Shown: positions 7,897 through 18,896, numbered from the stretch's first letter. The stretch is DNA of 54,577 bases from Thioalkalivibrio halophilus (GCF_001995255.1 NZ_MUZR01000021.1:1-54577), one strand, 5' to 3'. Made by a program: numbers and translations. The notes: generated by a model not told the origin, from the letters alone.

Positions 7897-9582
7897 ATGG
7901 ATCCAGCGGGGCGGGACGTGAGCCGCGGGTCGGCCCCCGGTCGGGTCCCCGGGCGGACTTCGCATCTGACCGGGGCCTTTCTGCTGGTCCTGCTGCTGGT
8001 GGCGGCGGTGGCGGTGGCCAGCTGGTTGCGCGTGCAGCAGCTGCAGCAGGAGGTCCAGTCTCTGACCGCGGAATACGTGCAGCGGGTGGACAGTGTCCAC
8101 CGCATGCGCGCGCTGGTGCGCGAGCGGACGCTGCGCGCGACGCTGGTCCTCAGCACCGATGACCCCGCCATGCAGGACCAGTACCGCCAGGAATTCCGCG
8201 ACCTCGCCCGACGCTTCATCGAGGCGCGCGACGAGGTGGATCGGGCGATCGACGATCCCCGCCATGCGCGTCTGCTGGCGGAACTGCGCGAGATGACCGC
8301 GGTGGGGGCGCCGCTGATGAGCGAGATGATCGACCTGGCCCTTGCCGGCGGCCGTCAGGAGGCGTTGCCGACCCTGTATTCCCGCATCATGCCGGCGCAG
8401 GAGCGCACCCTGGAGCAGATCGAGCGCCTTCTCGCGGCTCTCGAACAGCAGAACGCGGCGGACATCCGTGCGATGGTGCGCCAGCACGAGGATACCCAGC
8501 AGGTCATGGTGATGGCCTCGGGCGTGGCCATGCTGCTGATCGCCGGCATCGGTTTTCAGGTGCGCCGGCGCATCCGCCAGGATCATTCGGCGCTGCAGGA
8601 GGAACTGGTGCAGCGCCGCCGGGCCGAAGCGCGCCTGCGCGAGACCCAGGCCGGGCTGGAGGCCGCGGTGGCACGGCGTACCGCCGAGCTTGAGGATGCC
8701 TCCGCGCGCCTCGAGGAGGCCCAGCGCATCGCCGGTGTGGGGTACTGGGACTGGGGCATCCGCGGCGAGCAGCTCAACTGGTCGACCAATGTGTTCGAGC
8801 TGTTCGGTCTGGATCCCGAACGGGACACGGCCGGTTTCGAGGCCTACATGCACGCCATCCATCCGGAAGACCGTGCCCGGGTGCGCCAGGGCATCAACGC
8901 CGCGCTGGCCGAGGGCAGCCATTATCACCTGGAGCACCGGGTCGTGCTGCCCGACGGCGGGCTGCGGCACGTGCGGGTGGAGGGCGAGATATCGCGTGAT
9001 GCTGACGGGCGCCCGCAGCGGGTGCTGGGCATGGTGCGGGACATCACTCGCGACAAGCAATCCGAACAACGCCTGTGGCATCAGGCCCATCATGATTCGC
9101 TGACCGGACTGCCGAACCGCAGCCTGCTGCAGGAGCACCTGCGTCAGGCGCTGAGCAGGGCGCGGCGCAACGGCACCCGTCTGGCGCTGCTGGTCTGCGA
9201 CCTGGACGGCTTCAAGCCGGTCAACGACCGTCTGGGTCACGATGCCGGTGACGTGGTGCTGGTGACCGTGGCCGCGCGCCTGCGCAGCGGGCTGCGCGAG
9301 AGTGACGTGGTCGCCCGCGTGGGGGGCGACGAGTTCGTCCTGCTGCTGGAGGCCGTGGGCGGACCCGAGGACGTGCGCGCCGTGGGACGCAAGCTGCACC
9401 AGCGTTTCGCCGAGCCGGTGGAGATCAATCAGGAGGCGGTACGCGTGGGTTTGAGTCTGGGGGCGGCGATCTATCCCGACGACGGCGAACGGGCCGAGGA
9501 GCTGCTGCAGCAGGCGGACCACGCCATGTACGTCGCCAAGAACGGTTCCGGCCAGGAACTGGTGCTGTCGGATCAGAGGTAG
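7897..9582 (+). CDS. Diguanylate cyclase: membrane four-helix sensor, PAS and GGDEF
   Basis: Predicted to make c-di-GMP. From the N-terminus of the 561-residue protein: a membrane helix, a periplasmic helical region of about 180 residues resembling the four-helix sensor of chemoreceptors, a second membrane helix (VMVMASGVAMLLIAGIG), a coiled coil, a PAS domain starting AGVGYWDWGI with a PAC tail ending VRDITRDK, then GGDEF. The active site VGGDEF is intact, and RESD five residues upstream is a canonical RxxD inhibition site. ATG 7897 was chosen; GTG 7918 is an alternative. The 3' end overlaps the convergent cardiolipin synthase by 10 bp. Confidence 0.88.
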   Translation: MDPAGRDVSRGSAPGRVPGRTSHLTGAFLLVLLLVAAVAVASWLRVQQLQQEVQSLTAEYVQRVDSVHRMRALVRERTLRATLVLSTDDPAMQDQYRQEFRDLARRFIEARDEVDRAIDDPRHARLLAELREMTAVGAPLMSEMIDLALAGGRQEALPTLYSRIMPAQERTLEQIERLLAALEQQNAADIRAMVRQHEDTQQVMVMASGVAMLLIAGIGFQVRRRIRQDHSALQEELVQRRRAEARLRETQAGLEAAVARRTAELEDASARLEEAQRIAGVGYWDWGIRGEQLNWSTNVFELFGLDPERDTAGFEAYMHAIHPEDRARVRQGINAALAEGSHYHLEHRVVLPDGGLRHVRVEGEISRDADGRPQRVLGMVRDITRDKQSEQRLWHQAHHDSLTGLPNRSLLQEHLRQALSRARRNGTRLALLVCDLDGFKPVNDRLGHDAGDVVLVTVAARLRSGLRESDVVARVGGDEFVLLLEAVGGPEDVRAVGRKLHQRFAEPVEINQEAVRVGLSLGAAIYPDDGERAEELLQQADHAMYVAKNGSGQELVLSDQR

Positions 9583-10997
9583 GGGGTCAGCAGCCGGGCG
9601 GCGCCGTCGCGCAGGCGTATCGGCAGCGGGCGGCGGTAGACCTCGGTAAGCGTGAGTTCGCGCGAGTCTTCCAGCAGCTCGTCGGCCCACTGCGTCAGGC
9701 GTCCGCCCAGCCCCGGGTCGTAGCATTCCAGGTTGAACTCGAAGTTCAGGCGCAGGCTGCGCGGGTCCCAGTTGGCGGAGCCCGCCAGCACCCATTCGCC
9801 GTCGACCAGCATGATCTTGGAATGGTTGAACGGCGGCGGGGTCAGCCACAGGCGGCAGCCGCGTTCCAGCAGTTCCGCCTGGCCCGGCTGGCTGGCCCAT
9901 TGCACCAGCCGCAGATTGTTGTGTTCCGGCAGCAGGATGTCCACGCGGATCCCGCGCAGTGCGGCGGCCTTGAGCGCCCCCACCAGGGCGTGGTCGGGCA
10001 GGAAATAGGGCGTGGCGATCACGATGCGCTCGCGGGCCTCGGCGATCGCCGCCTGCAGGGTGAAGTTGAGGACCTCGAAATCCTCGTCCGGGCCGTCGGG
10101 CAGCCCGCGGCACAGCAGGGCACCGCCGTCGGCGTCCAGCGGCGGGAACCAGGTCTCGCCCTTCAGCTGTTCGCCGGTGGTGAATTCCCAGTCCTCGGCA
10201 AACACCCGTTGCAGCTGGCGGCAGACCGGCCCGCGCACGGCGAAATGCAGATCCTGGATGGGGTGACGTCCGGGGTCGCTGGGGCTGTGCCCGCGGCGGA
10301 TATTCATGCCGCCGGTGAAGCCACGATACCCGTCGATCACCAGCAGCTTGCGGTGATTGCGCAGGTTGAAGACCGCCAGGCTGCGCGGGATGTGGTGCAC
10401 GGGCAGGAAGGGGGCGGCGACGAGCCCGGCGCGGCGCAGATGGCGCAGGGTGTTGCGGCGGCTGTAGCGCACCCCGATGCCGTCGACCAGCACGCGCACG
10501 GCCACACCGCGTTCGCGCGCCGCCTGCAGGTGCCGGATGAAACGCTGGCCCTGAGTGTCATAATCGAAGATGTAGGTGGCCAGGGTGATGGAATGTTCCG
10601 CGCGATCGATCGCCTCCAGCATCGCGCCGAAGGCCTGGTCGCCGTCGAACAGCGGTTCCATCGCGTTGCCGCCGGTCAGGCGGAGCGGGCTCAGGCGGTC
10701 GCCGCTGTGTACCAGGCGTTCCCAGCGCGCCGGCGGCGCGGGGCGTGCCCCTTCGTGCGGCTGCAGCCCGGACAGCAGGTGCCCCTCGCGCAGGGCATGC
10801 GCACGGCGCCGGATGCGGTTGACGCCGAACAGCCAGTAGAGGATGGAGCCGGCCAGCGGCAGCAGGAAGATCAGCCCGACCCACGCGATCAGCATGCCGG
10901 TGTCGCGCCGCTGCAGCAGGGCGTGCGCGGCGGTGGCGACGGCGATCGCGAGCGAGACGACGGCGAAAACACTGGCGGCCCAGCCGCTGTCGAGCAC
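9573..10997 (-). CDS. cls: Cardiolipin synthase, bacterial phospholipase D type
   Basis: Joins two phosphatidylglycerols, or phosphatidylglycerol and another phospholipid, into cardiolipin at the inner membrane. The 474-residue protein has two N-terminal membrane helices with the PLDc_N pattern (AWVGLIFLLPLAGSILYW). Two catalytic HKD motifs follow: HRKLLVID within the first half, then GGMNI; and HSKIMLVD followed by GSANWDPRS in the second half. Length is normal for ClsA-type enzymes. It is divergent from parC. Confidence 0.93.
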   Translation of the reverse strand: MLDSGWAASVFAVVSLAIAVATAAHALLQRRDTGMLIAWVGLIFLLPLAGSILYWLFGVNRIRRRAHALREGHLLSGLQPHEGARPAPPARWERLVHSGDRLSPLRLTGGNAMEPLFDGDQAFGAMLEAIDRAEHSITLATYIFDYDTQGQRFIRHLQAARERGVAVRVLVDGIGVRYSRRNTLRHLRRAGLVAAPFLPVHHIPRSLAVFNLRNHRKLLVIDGYRGFTGGMNIRRGHSPSDPGRHPIQDLHFAVRGPVCRQLQRVFAEDWEFTTGEQLKGETWFPPLDADGGALLCRGLPDGPDEDFEVLNFTLQAAIAEARERIVIATPYFLPDHALVGALKAAALRGIRVDILLPEHNNLRLVQWASQPGQAELLERGCRLWLTPPPFNHSKIMLVDGEWVLAGSANWDPRSLRLNFEFNLECYDPGLGGRLTQWADELLEDSRELTLTEVYRRPLPIRLRDGAARLLTPYL

Positions 10998-11171
10998 AGC
11001 AGGTCTCCCGGTGACGGTGTGGCGTGGCGGCGTTGTGGATGAACCGCCGCAGGCCCGCTACAGTACGCGGGCCGGGCGGCAGCTTAAAGATTTTCCCCGG
11101 TGCCCGCCACGGTGGCCCGCGGGAATCCAGCCCTGTCGCCCTCCGTTTCGCTCCCCGGCCGAGAATCGCGC

Positions 11172-13427
11172 ATGAGCCATTCCCTGACTCCCGAATCGTT
11201 CGCCAATGGCGAGCAGCTGCCGCTGAAGGATTTCACCGAGAAGGCGTACCTGGATTACTCCATGTACGTGATCCTGGACCGCGCCCTGCCGCATATCGGC
11301 GACGGGCTGAAGCCGGTGCAGCGGCGCATCATCTATGCGATGAGCGAACTGGGGCTGTCCGCCACCGCCAAGTACAAGAAGTCGGCGCGTACCGTGGGCG
11401 ACGTGCTCGGCAAGTTCCATCCGCACGGCGATGCCGCCTGCTACGAGGCGATGGTGCTGATGGCGCAGCCGTTCTCCTACCGCTATCCGTTCGTGGACGG
11501 GCAGGGCAACTGGGGCTCGCCGGACGATCCCAAGTCCTTCGCCGCGATGCGCTACACCGAGTCGCGCCTGTCGCGCTACGCCCAGTTGCTGCTCTCCGAG
11601 CTGGGCCAGGGCACGGTGGACTGGGTGCCGAACTTCGACGGCGCGCTGGAGGAGCCGAAGATGCTGCCGGCGCGGCTGCCGAACGTGCTGCTCAACGGCG
11701 GCTCCGGGATTGCCGTGGGCATGGCCACCGACATCCCGCCGCACAACCTGCGCGAGGTGGCCGCGGCCTGCGTGCACCTGCTGGAACACCCGAAGGCCAC
11801 GGTGGACGAGCTGTGCGAGCACCTGCCGGGGCCGGACTTCCCCACCGAGGCGGAGATCGTCACCTCGCGCGCCGAACTGCAAAAGCTCTACGCCACCGGC
11901 CAGGGGTCGGTGCGTGCGCGGGCGCGCTACGAGCGCGAGGGCGACGATATCGTGGTCACCGCGCTGCCGCACCAGGTGTCCGGGGCGAAGCTGCTGGAAC
12001 AGATCGCCAGCCAGATCCGGGCGAAGAAGCTGCCGATGATCGAGGACCTGCGCGACGAATCCGATCACGAGCACCCGACCCGCCTGGTGATCACCCCGCG
12101 TTCGAGCCGCGTGGACATCGAGGCGCTGATGGCGCATCTGTTCGCCACCACCGACCTCGAGAAGAACTACCGCGTGAACATGAACGTGATCGGGCTCGAC
12201 GGCCGCCCGCAGGTGCGCGATCTGCCCGGATTGCTGCGCGAATGGCTGGAGTTTCGCATCGAGACCGTGCGCCGGCGCCTGCAGTGGCGCCTGGAGAAGG
12301 TGCAGGCGCGGCTGCACGTGCTGGAAGGCCTGCTGATCGCCTATCTCAACATCGACGAGGTGATCGCGATCATCCGCGAATACGACGAGCCGAAGCCCGA
12401 ACTGGTCAGCCGCTTCGGCCTCAGCGAGACCCAGGCCGAGGCGATCCTGGAACTCAAGCTGCGGCATCTGGCGAAGCTGGAGGAGATGAAGATCCGCGGC
12501 GAGCAGGACGAGCTCTCGCAGGAACGCGACCAGCTGGAGAAGACCCTGGGGTCCGAGCGTCGCCTGCGGACCCGCGTGCGCCAGGAGATCGAGAAGGACG
12601 CCGCCGACTATGGTGACGAGCGGCGATCCCCGCTGGTGGAACGCGAAGCCGCGCGGCCGCTGGACGAATCCGCGCTGGTGCCGGCGGAGCCGTTGACCAT
12701 CGTGCTCTCGGAGAAAGGCTGGGTGCGCGCCGCCAAGGGCCACGATGTGGACGCCCGCGGTCTGAACTACAAGGCGGGTGATGCCTTCCGCGCCGCGGTC
12801 GCCGGGCGCAGCAATCAGCCGGTGGCGTTTCTCGACTCCACCGGACGTGCCTATACCCTGCAGGCGCACAGCCTGCCTTCGGCGCGCGGTCAGGGCGAGC
12901 CGCTGTCGGGGCGGGTGAACCCGGCGGAGGGGGCGCATTTCGTCGGCATGGCCACCGGCGGCAGCGAGGACCGCTGGCTTCTGGCCACCGATCACGGTTA
13001 CGGCTTCATCACCCGTCTGGAGGAGCTGCTGGGACGGCAGAAGGCGGGCAAGAACGTGCTGACCGTGCCGGCCGGGGCGGCGGTGCTGCCGCCCGTCGCG
13101 GTGCCGGATCCGGAGAGCGACCATCTGGCGGTGGTGACCACGCGCGGCTATCTGCTGGTGTTCCCGGCGGCTGCGCTGCCGGAGCTCGCGCGGGGCAAGG
13201 GCAACAAGCTGGCCGGGATCCCGGCCGCGTCGCTCAAGGACGGCTCGGAGCGGGTGCAGGAGGTGGTGGCTCTGGCACCGGGCGATACCCTGGTGGTGCA
13301 TGCCGGCAAGCGCTTCAAGGCGCTGGCGCCGGCGGAGTGGGGCGAATACGTCAGCGAACGCACGCGCCGCGGGCGGCAGTTGCCGCGCGGCTACCAGAAT
13401 GTCGACCGGCTGGAAGTGCGGCGCTGA
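11172..13427 (+). CDS. parC: DNA topoisomerase IV subunit A
   Basis: Breakage-rejoining subunit of topoisomerase IV, which decatenates daughter chromosomes with ParE. The 751-residue protein shows the ParC/GyrA core ([24 protein letters not shown]), the active-site tyrosine Tyr128 in RYTESRLS, the [20 protein letters not shown] stretch and a long coiled coil. It ends in a short C-terminal repeat domain, as in ParC and unlike the longer GyrA tail. The quinolone-determining stretch reads [10 protein letters not shown]: position 88, Ser80 in E. coli, is Ala, while Glu92 (E. coli Glu84) is kept. ATG 11172 gives the family-typical N-terminus. Confidence 0.95.
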   Translation: MSHSLTPESFANGEQLPLKDFTEKAYLDYSMYVILDRALPHIGDGLKPVQRRIIYAMSELGLSATAKYKKSARTVGDVLGKFHPHGDAACYEAMVLMAQPFSYRYPFVDGQGNWGSPDDPKSFAAMRYTESRLSRYAQLLLSELGQGTVDWVPNFDGALEEPKMLPARLPNVLLNGGSGIAVGMATDIPPHNLREVAAACVHLLEHPKATVDELCEHLPGPDFPTEAEIVTSRAELQKLYATGQGSVRARARYEREGDDIVVTALPHQVSGAKLLEQIASQIRAKKLPMIEDLRDESDHEHPTRLVITPRSSRVDIEALMAHLFATTDLEKNYRVNMNVIGLDGRPQVRDLPGLLREWLEFRIETVRRRLQWRLEKVQARLHVLEGLLIAYLNIDEVIAIIREYDEPKPELVSRFGLSETQAEAILELKLRHLAKLEEMKIRGEQDELSQERDQLEKTLGSERRLRTRVRQEIEKDAADYGDERRSPLVEREAARPLDESALVPAEPLTIVLSEKGWVRAAKGHDVDARGLNYKAGDAFRAAVAGRSNQPVAFLDSTGRAYTLQAHSLPSARGQGEPLSGRVNPAEGAHFVGMATGGSEDRWLLATDHGYGFITRLEELLGRQKAGKNVLTVPAGAAVLPPVAVPDPESDHLAVVTTRGYLLVFPAAALPELARGKGNKLAGIPAASLKDGSERVQEVVALAPGDTLVVHAGKRFKALAPAEWGEYVSERTRRGRQLPRGYQNVDRLEVRR

Positions 13428-13471
13428 CGGACGCGGCCGAGAGTTCCCGGTCCGGGGCAGGCGGCTCCGGG

Positions 13472-15322
13472 TCAGGAGCCCCGGGCGCTGCGTTCGCTCC
13501 GTTCTTCGGAGGGCCTGGCCCGATGGCTTGATGCGGGGGTGATCAGGGCGCAGGCCTCGGCCTCCGGCAGGGGGCGATGGTAGAGGAAACCCTGGCCCAC
13601 CGGGCAGCCGAGTTCGTGCAGCAGGGCGGCGTCCTCCGCGGTCTCGATGCCTTCGGCGACGGTTTGCAGGCCGAAGCCGCGGCTCACCGCGAGAATTGCC
13701 TCGAACAGGCCGCGCATGCCGGGGTCGCTGGCAATGCCGTCGACCAGCGCGCGATCCACCTTGACCGTGGATACCGGCAGCCGGCGCAGATAGGCGAGCG
13801 AGGAATAGCCGGTGCCGAAGTCGTCGATGGCGATGGACACCCCGAGGTCGCGCAGGGCGTGCAGTTCGTCCAGTGCATCCTCCAGGTTGTGCATGATCGC
13901 GGTCTCGGTGATCTCGACCTCGAGGCAGCCGGGCGGGGTGCCGGTGTGCTCCAGCGCCGTGCGTACGGCCTGGGTCAGGGTGTGGCCACGCGCGGTCAGG
14001 GCCTCGAACTGGCGGGCGGAGACGTTGACCGCGACCGGATAGCACTCGCCGGTGGCGGCGCGCCAGCGGGCCGTGGCCGCCAGGGCCTCGTGCAGGGCCC
14101 ACTCGCCCAGGTTGACGATCGCGCCGGTGGTCTCGGCGACGGGGATGAACTCGCCGGGCGAGACCGGTCCGAGCTCGGGGTGTTCCCAGCGCATCAGGGC
14201 CTCGAAACTGACCACGGAATCCATGGCCAGATCGATCTTGGGCTGGTACAGGAGGGACAGGCCGTCGCCGTTATGGGCGTCGGCCAGGTCGTGTTCCAGC
14301 CGGTGGCGCCGGCGCGCGGCCTGCTCCAGCTCCGGGACGTAGGTGAGCCAGGGGAGTTGCCGCCGGTCGGCCCTGGACAGCGTGAGCATCAGCCGGCGGA
14401 TCAGTTCGCCGGTGTCGTGGCCGGCTTCCGTGGTCCGGGCATGTCCGGCCACGATCTCCGGGCGGACCTCGTACTGGCCGATGCGCAGCGTCCGGGTGCT
14501 GCTCTCCAGCATGGCCTGCAGGGTGTCGTCGGGCAGACCGTGTTCGCTGGCGGCCAGCAGCAGAAAGGTGGACCCGCCCCACAGTCCGCACAGCGCGGTG
14601 TCTCCCGCCAGTGTCTCCAGGCACCCCTGCAGGCGCTGGCCCGTCTCGCGCAGCATCAGGTCAGCGGCCGCGTGCCCCTCCAGACGTTCCAGCGGCTCGT
14701 GTCCTCCCAGACGCAGCATCACCAGATCGATCACCGGGATCCTCGGGTCCTGCAGCCATTGCTCCAGGGTTTCCAGCAGCGCCGCGCGGTTGGGCAGGTC
14801 GGTGGCCAGATCGTGGTGGGCCAGGTATTCCAGATCGCGATCCTTGCGCTGCAGGGTCAGGGATTGCGTCTCGAGGCTTTGCGACAGGTCCTGCACCTCG
14901 TTGTGCGTGGCGTTGTGCAGGGCCCGCACCCGCAGCAGGTTGCTGATGCGCTGGACCACCTCGGAGGCGTCGAACGGCTTGGTGATGAAATCCAGGGCGC
15001 CACCCGCCAGGGCCTGCTGGCGGGTGTCGGGGTCGATCTGCGCGGTCAGCACGATCACCGGCAGCCAGTCGCCTTCGCCCAGTTCCGCGTTCAGGGTCTC
15101 CATCACCTGATGGCCGTCCATGCCCGGCATGCGGATGTCCAGCAGCATCAGGTCGCGCGGGTCCTCGAGCCAGGACTCCACGGCCTGCTGCGGGCGGGTC
15201 TCGCCCCGGACATGCTGAAAGCCGGCGTCCTCCAGGATGGTGGTCAGAAGCTCCACGTTCATCGGGTTGTCATCCACGATGAGGATGCGGGCTTCGGTCT
15301 GGGACTGGTCGGGTGTGAGCAT
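13472..15322 (-). CDS. Response regulator with degenerate GGDEF and intact EAL (c-di-GMP phosphodiesterase)
   Basis: The 616-residue cytosolic protein has a receiver domain at about 12-130 with phospho-acceptor Asp62 in LLDIRMPGMDG. A GGDEF-like domain follows whose active site reads WGGSTF, so cyclase activity should be lost. The EAL domain keeps FEALMRW, EITET, DDFGTGYSSL, KVDR and VAEGIE, consistent with an active phosphodiesterase degrading c-di-GMP. It lies 20 bp downstream of the hybrid kinase gene on the same strand, and is very likely its output protein. The degenerate GGDEF may serve as a GTP-binding regulatory module, as known for some such tandems. Confidence 0.92.
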   Translation of the reverse strand: MLTPDQSQTEARILIVDDNPMNVELLTTILEDAGFQHVRGETRPQQAVESWLEDPRDLMLLDIRMPGMDGHQVMETLNAELGEGDWLPVIVLTAQIDPDTRQQALAGGALDFITKPFDASEVVQRISNLLRVRALHNATHNEVQDLSQSLETQSLTLQRKDRDLEYLAHHDLATDLPNRAALLETLEQWLQDPRIPVIDLVMLRLGGHEPLERLEGHAAADLMLRETGQRLQGCLETLAGDTALCGLWGGSTFLLLAASEHGLPDDTLQAMLESSTRTLRIGQYEVRPEIVAGHARTTEAGHDTGELIRRLMLTLSRADRRQLPWLTYVPELEQAARRRHRLEHDLADAHNGDGLSLLYQPKIDLAMDSVVSFEALMRWEHPELGPVSPGEFIPVAETTGAIVNLGEWALHEALAATARWRAATGECYPVAVNVSARQFEALTARGHTLTQAVRTALEHTGTPPGCLEVEITETAIMHNLEDALDELHALRDLGVSIAIDDFGTGYSSLAYLRRLPVSTVKVDRALVDGIASDPGMRGLFEAILAVSRGFGLQTVAEGIETAEDAALLHELGCPVGQGFLYHRPLPEAEACALITPASSHRARPSEERSERSARGS

Positions 15323-15342
15323 GGCGGCGTGGCGTTCGTGGG

Positions 15343-18300
15343 TCAGTCGTCGGTCGGGTTCAGCAGCCGGTCCAGGCTGCGCATGAAGGCCGGGATATCC
15401 AGCGGCTTGGTCAGATAGTCCTCGAAATCGGGATTCTGGTTCCCTTCACCGGCCTTTTCACGGGTGGCGTCCGCGCTCAGGGCGATCAGTGGTATGTGCC
15501 GGGTCTCCGGCCGCGACTTGAGCACGCGGGCCGCGGCGGTGCCGCTCATCCCGGGCAGATGGACGTCGAGCACGATGAGGTTCGGCAGCCATTCGCGCGC
15601 GGTGATCAGACCCTGTTCGGCACTGCCGGCGACGCGCAGTTCGGTCCGGCCCCGGTTGCGCAGCAGTTCGCGCATCAGTTCCACGTTGGCCAGGTTGTCT
15701 TCGATATACAGGATCCGCCGGACGGCAGCCGGGGCGGCACCGGTATCGGCATCGGCATCGCCGGCGTGGCCTTCGGCGGGGTCCGGCGGCGCGCGATCGG
15801 GCGCGTCGGCCGCCGACGATGGCTGGCCGAGGGGCAGGCGGATGCGGAAGCAAGAGCCCTCGCCCTCGGTGCTGGAGAAATCGAGTTCGCCACCCATGCG
15901 CGTGGCGAGCTCGCGCGAGATGACCAGGCCAATGCCGGTGCCCTCGACGCCGCCGCCTTCCTGTTCCAGGCGTTCGAATGGCTGGAACAGGCGTTCCTGG
16001 TGTTCCTCCGGGATCCCGTAACCGGTGTCATGGACCTCCACGTTCAGCATGCCGTGTTCCGGATCTCGCCCCGGATCGGCAGTCGCGTCGTTGCGCTCGG
16101 CCTGCACGATCACGTCCACCCGGCCGTCGGGCCGGTTGTACTTGATGGCGTTCGACAGGAGGTTGATCAGGATCTGACGGGCGCGGGTCGGGTCGGCGTG
16201 CACCGTCGGCCAGGCGGTCGCGGGGTCGGGGTGGTGGAGCGCCACCCCGTGTTCCTCCGCCAGCGGCCGCACCATGTCCAGTGCCTCCCGCAGCACCGTA
16301 CCGACCTCGATCGCCTCCAGCGAAAGGGTCAGGCGGCCGGTCTCGATGCGCGAGAGATCGAGGACATCGCTGATCAGGTTGAGCAGGTGGGTCCCGCTCT
16401 CGCGGATGTGGGCGATCTGCCGGGCCTGCCGCTCGGTCGGGGGTTCCCGCGAGCTTTCGGCGAGGATCTGGGCGAAGCCCAGAATGGAGTTCAGGGGCGT
16501 GCGCAGCTCGTGCGACATGTTGGACAGGAACTGCGACTTGGCCCGGCTCGCGCGTTCGGCCTCGTGCATCGCCCGTTCGAGCTCCTTGCGGTCGCGGCGG
16601 CGGGCCTCGCGGTCGCGCAGGGCGCGGATCAGGATCGCGTAGGTCGCCGAGAAGGGCGCCAGGAACTCGGCCAGTTCGCTGTCGTAGCCGCCGGGACGGT
16701 TGGCGATGCCGAACATGCCCACCAGCTCGTCGCCGTGGTAGAGCGGCATGCCGAGGTAGGGGCCCAGCCGGGGATGCCCCTCGGGCAGGCCACTGGCGCG
16801 GGGGTCGGTCATCACGTCGTCGGAGATCAGCATGCGGCCCTCGTGCATGACCCGGCCGATCAGGCCGTTCGCCCCGCACAGCCGCATGTCGCCGCTGAGC
16901 AGTTCCTGATAGAGCCGTTCGGAGGCATCACTCCAGGCCAGGTTGGTGATCGCGTGGATCTTGAGGCACGGCTGGCCGTCGTGCCATTCGGTCTCGCCCA
17001 TGAAACCGTAGCGACTGTCGGTCACCTGCAGCAGGGTGTCCAGCAGGAACGGCCAGACGTCCTCGGCGGAGTCGGTCTCCATGTACTGCGTGGTGGCCAG
17101 GCGCATGGCCTCCAGCAGATGCTGCTGGCGCTGCTGCTGCGCGGTCGCGTTGCGGTAGGCGTCGATGTCCTGGACGATCCCCAGCAGGTGTCGAGGGCGG
17201 CCACGGTCGTCGCGTTCCAGATCGCCCTGGGCGCGCAGCCAGCGCGGCGGCGAGGTGCGGATGCGGAATTCCACGTCCAGCGGGATCCCCGAGGCCAGGC
17301 TTTCGTTCAGCGCTCCCTGGACGCGGGGACGGTCCTCCGGCAGCACGATGTCGGTGAGGAAACGCGGATCCCGCAGCGCGGGATGCTCGGCGCCCTCGGT
17401 CAGGGCGGCGGCCTCCGGGGTCCAGTCCAGCTCGCCGGTGACCGCGTCCACGCTCCAGTTGCCGATGCGCGCAAAGCGCTGCGACAGGCTGCGACGGCGT
17501 TCCGCCTCGCGCAGGGCATTCTGCGCATGGGTGATCTCGCTGAGGTCGTGGGCGACGGTGATGACGCCCTCGGAACGCCCGTCCTCGCCGACCAGCGGGG
17601 TCTTGATCAGTTCCAGTTCCCAGCTCCGGCCGTTGTGCTCGAAATGCAGCGGCTGGGTGCGGGTCTGGCCGGTGGTCATGACTTCGTGGTCGAGGCCGCG
17701 GGCATAGTCGGCCACGTCGGCACTGAAAAGATCGTGGGCCGTGCTTCCGAGGGCCTTTTCCGGCGCGAAGCCCAGCAGTGGCTCGCAGGCCGGGTTGGCC
17801 ACCACGTAGCGGCCGTCGGCGTCGCTGGCGTAGATCGGATTGGGGGCCCCGCGCAGCACCGCGTTGAACAGGCGGCTTTCGCGCAGTTCGCGTTCCTGGG
17901 CCTCGTGCAGTTCGGTCAGATCGTTGACGATGCCGATGTAGTGTTCTCCGCCGTCGATCCGGATGGAGGAGACCGCGAGCTGCATCGGAAAGGTGTGCCC
18001 GTCGCGATGCAGGCCGCGGACCTCGCGGCCGATCCCGATGATGCGCGCCTCCCCGGTAGCCTGGTAGTGGCGCAGGTAGTCGTCGTGCTGGCTCGCCCAA
18101 GGGTCCGGCATGAGCATGGACACGTTGTGGCCCAGAACCTCGGCCGCGGAGTAACCGAACAGGCGCTCGGCCGCGGGGTTGAAGCTCTCGATGAGGCCAC
18201 CGGCGTCGATCTGGATGATGCCGGCGGCCGCGGTCTCGAGCACGGCGTGCAGCTTGCGGCTCTGGTGCTCGTGTGCGGAGCGGGTGGCGTCATAATCTCC

Positions 18301-18795
18301 GCGCAGGAACTCGGTACGCAGGATGTGCCCGGCGAGCCCGGCGAAGTCCTCCAGCGCGCGGATCCGGTCCGCATCGAACCGGCGCGGCCGGGTATCCATC
18401 ACGCTCAGGGTACCTACCGCGAGGCCGTCTTCCAGGGTCAGCGGTATCCCCGCATAGAAACGCACGCCCGGCTCGCCGGTGACCAGCGGGTTGTCGGCAA
18501 AGCGCGGATCGTCGGTCGCGTCGTCGACGATGGTGGTGTGCTGCGGGGTGGCGATGGCATGGGCGCACAACGAGACCTCGCGCGGTATGCGGCGGTGACA
18601 GGCGCCGTAGGCGCCCAGCAGTCGCTGGTGGTCGTGGTCGATCACCGAGACCACCGTGATCGGGACCTCCAGGCGTGCCGCTGCCTGACGCAGCAGCGGC
18701 GCGAACAGGCGCTCGCCGTCGGTCTCCTCGAGCAGGAGACGGCGCACGCCGGCCAGTCGCCGGTCTTCGTCTTCGGGGGTGGGGGGTGCCCGCAT
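15343..18795 (-). CDS. Hybrid sensor histidine kinase: GAF, three PAS, GAF, kinase, receiver
   Basis: The 1150-residue kinase has no membrane helix. Order: GAF (about 20-160), a FixL-like PAS (about 180-300), a second PAS (305-425), a third PAS with PAC tail (430-550), a second GAF (565-725), a coiled coil, HisKA with His762 in SHELRTPLN, HATPase with DTGYGIP and GTGIGLVIS, and a C-terminal receiver with Asp1077 in [13 protein letters not shown]. In the first PAS, His237 and Arg257 (in IIGIGREV) fall where FixL has its haem-ligand histidine and oxygen-signalling arginine. It likely passes phosphate to the REC-GGDEF-EAL protein encoded 20 bp downstream. Haem binding is inference from alignment by eye. 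Confidence 0.92.
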   Translation of the reverse strand: MRAPPTPEDEDRRLAGVRRLLLEETDGERLFAPLLRQAAARLEVPITVVSVIDHDHQRLLGAYGACHRRIPREVSLCAHAIATPQHTTIVDDATDDPRFADNPLVTGEPGVRFYAGIPLTLEDGLAVGTLSVMDTRPRRFDADRIRALEDFAGLAGHILRTEFLRGDYDATRSAHEHQSRKLHAVLETAAAGIIQIDAGGLIESFNPAAERLFGYSAAEVLGHNVSMLMPDPWASQHDDYLRHYQATGEARIIGIGREVRGLHRDGHTFPMQLAVSSIRIDGGEHYIGIVNDLTELHEAQERELRESRLFNAVLRGAPNPIYASDADGRYVVANPACEPLLGFAPEKALGSTAHDLFSADVADYARGLDHEVMTTGQTRTQPLHFEHNGRSWELELIKTPLVGEDGRSEGVITVAHDLSEITHAQNALREAERRRSLSQRFARIGNWSVDAVTGELDWTPEAAALTEGAEHPALRDPRFLTDIVLPEDRPRVQGALNESLASGIPLDVEFRIRTSPPRWLRAQGDLERDDRGRPRHLLGIVQDIDAYRNATAQQQRQQHLLEAMRLATTQYMETDSAEDVWPFLLDTLLQVTDSRYGFMGETEWHDGQPCLKIHAITNLAWSDASERLYQELLSGDMRLCGANGLIGRVMHEGRMLISDDVMTDPRASGLPEGHPRLGPYLGMPLYHGDELVGMFGIANRPGGYDSELAEFLAPFSATYAILIRALRDREARRRDRKELERAMHEAERASRAKSQFLSNMSHELRTPLNSILGFAQILAESSREPPTERQARQIAHIRESGTHLLNLISDVLDLSRIETGRLTLSLEAIEVGTVLREALDMVRPLAEEHGVALHHPDPATAWPTVHADPTRARQILINLLSNAIKYNRPDGRVDVIVQAERNDATADPGRDPEHGMLNVEVHDTGYGIPEEHQERLFQPFERLEQEGGGVEGTGIGLVISRELATRMGGELDFSSTEGEGSCFRIRLPLGQPSSAADAPDRAPPDPAEGHAGDADADTGAAPAAVRRILYIEDNLANVELMRELLRNRGRTELRVAGSAEQGLITAREWLPNLIVLDVHLPGMSGTAAARVLKSRPETRHIPLIALSADATREKAGEGNQNPDFEDYLTKPLDIPAFMRSLDRLLNPTDD

Positions 18796-18867
18796 GCATG
18801 AACCTGGGCGGAGGATTGTCTACGAAGGGATGATACGTCATGCAGGCGACGGTGTGTGTGGCCGGGA

Positions 18868-18896
18868 CTTGAACCCGCGTGTATCGCCCCTATCTA
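18868..18896 (+). promoter_or_regulatory. Sigma32 (heat-shock) promoter of htpX
   Basis: CTTGAA at 18868-18873 and CCCCTATCTA at 18887-18896 are separated by 13 bp, close to the sigma32 consensus CTTGAA-N13-CCCCATNTA. The start point would lie near 18903, giving a leader of about 45 nt before the htpX ATG at 18950. htpX is a known heat-shock gene, so context supports the call. Confidence 0.8.
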
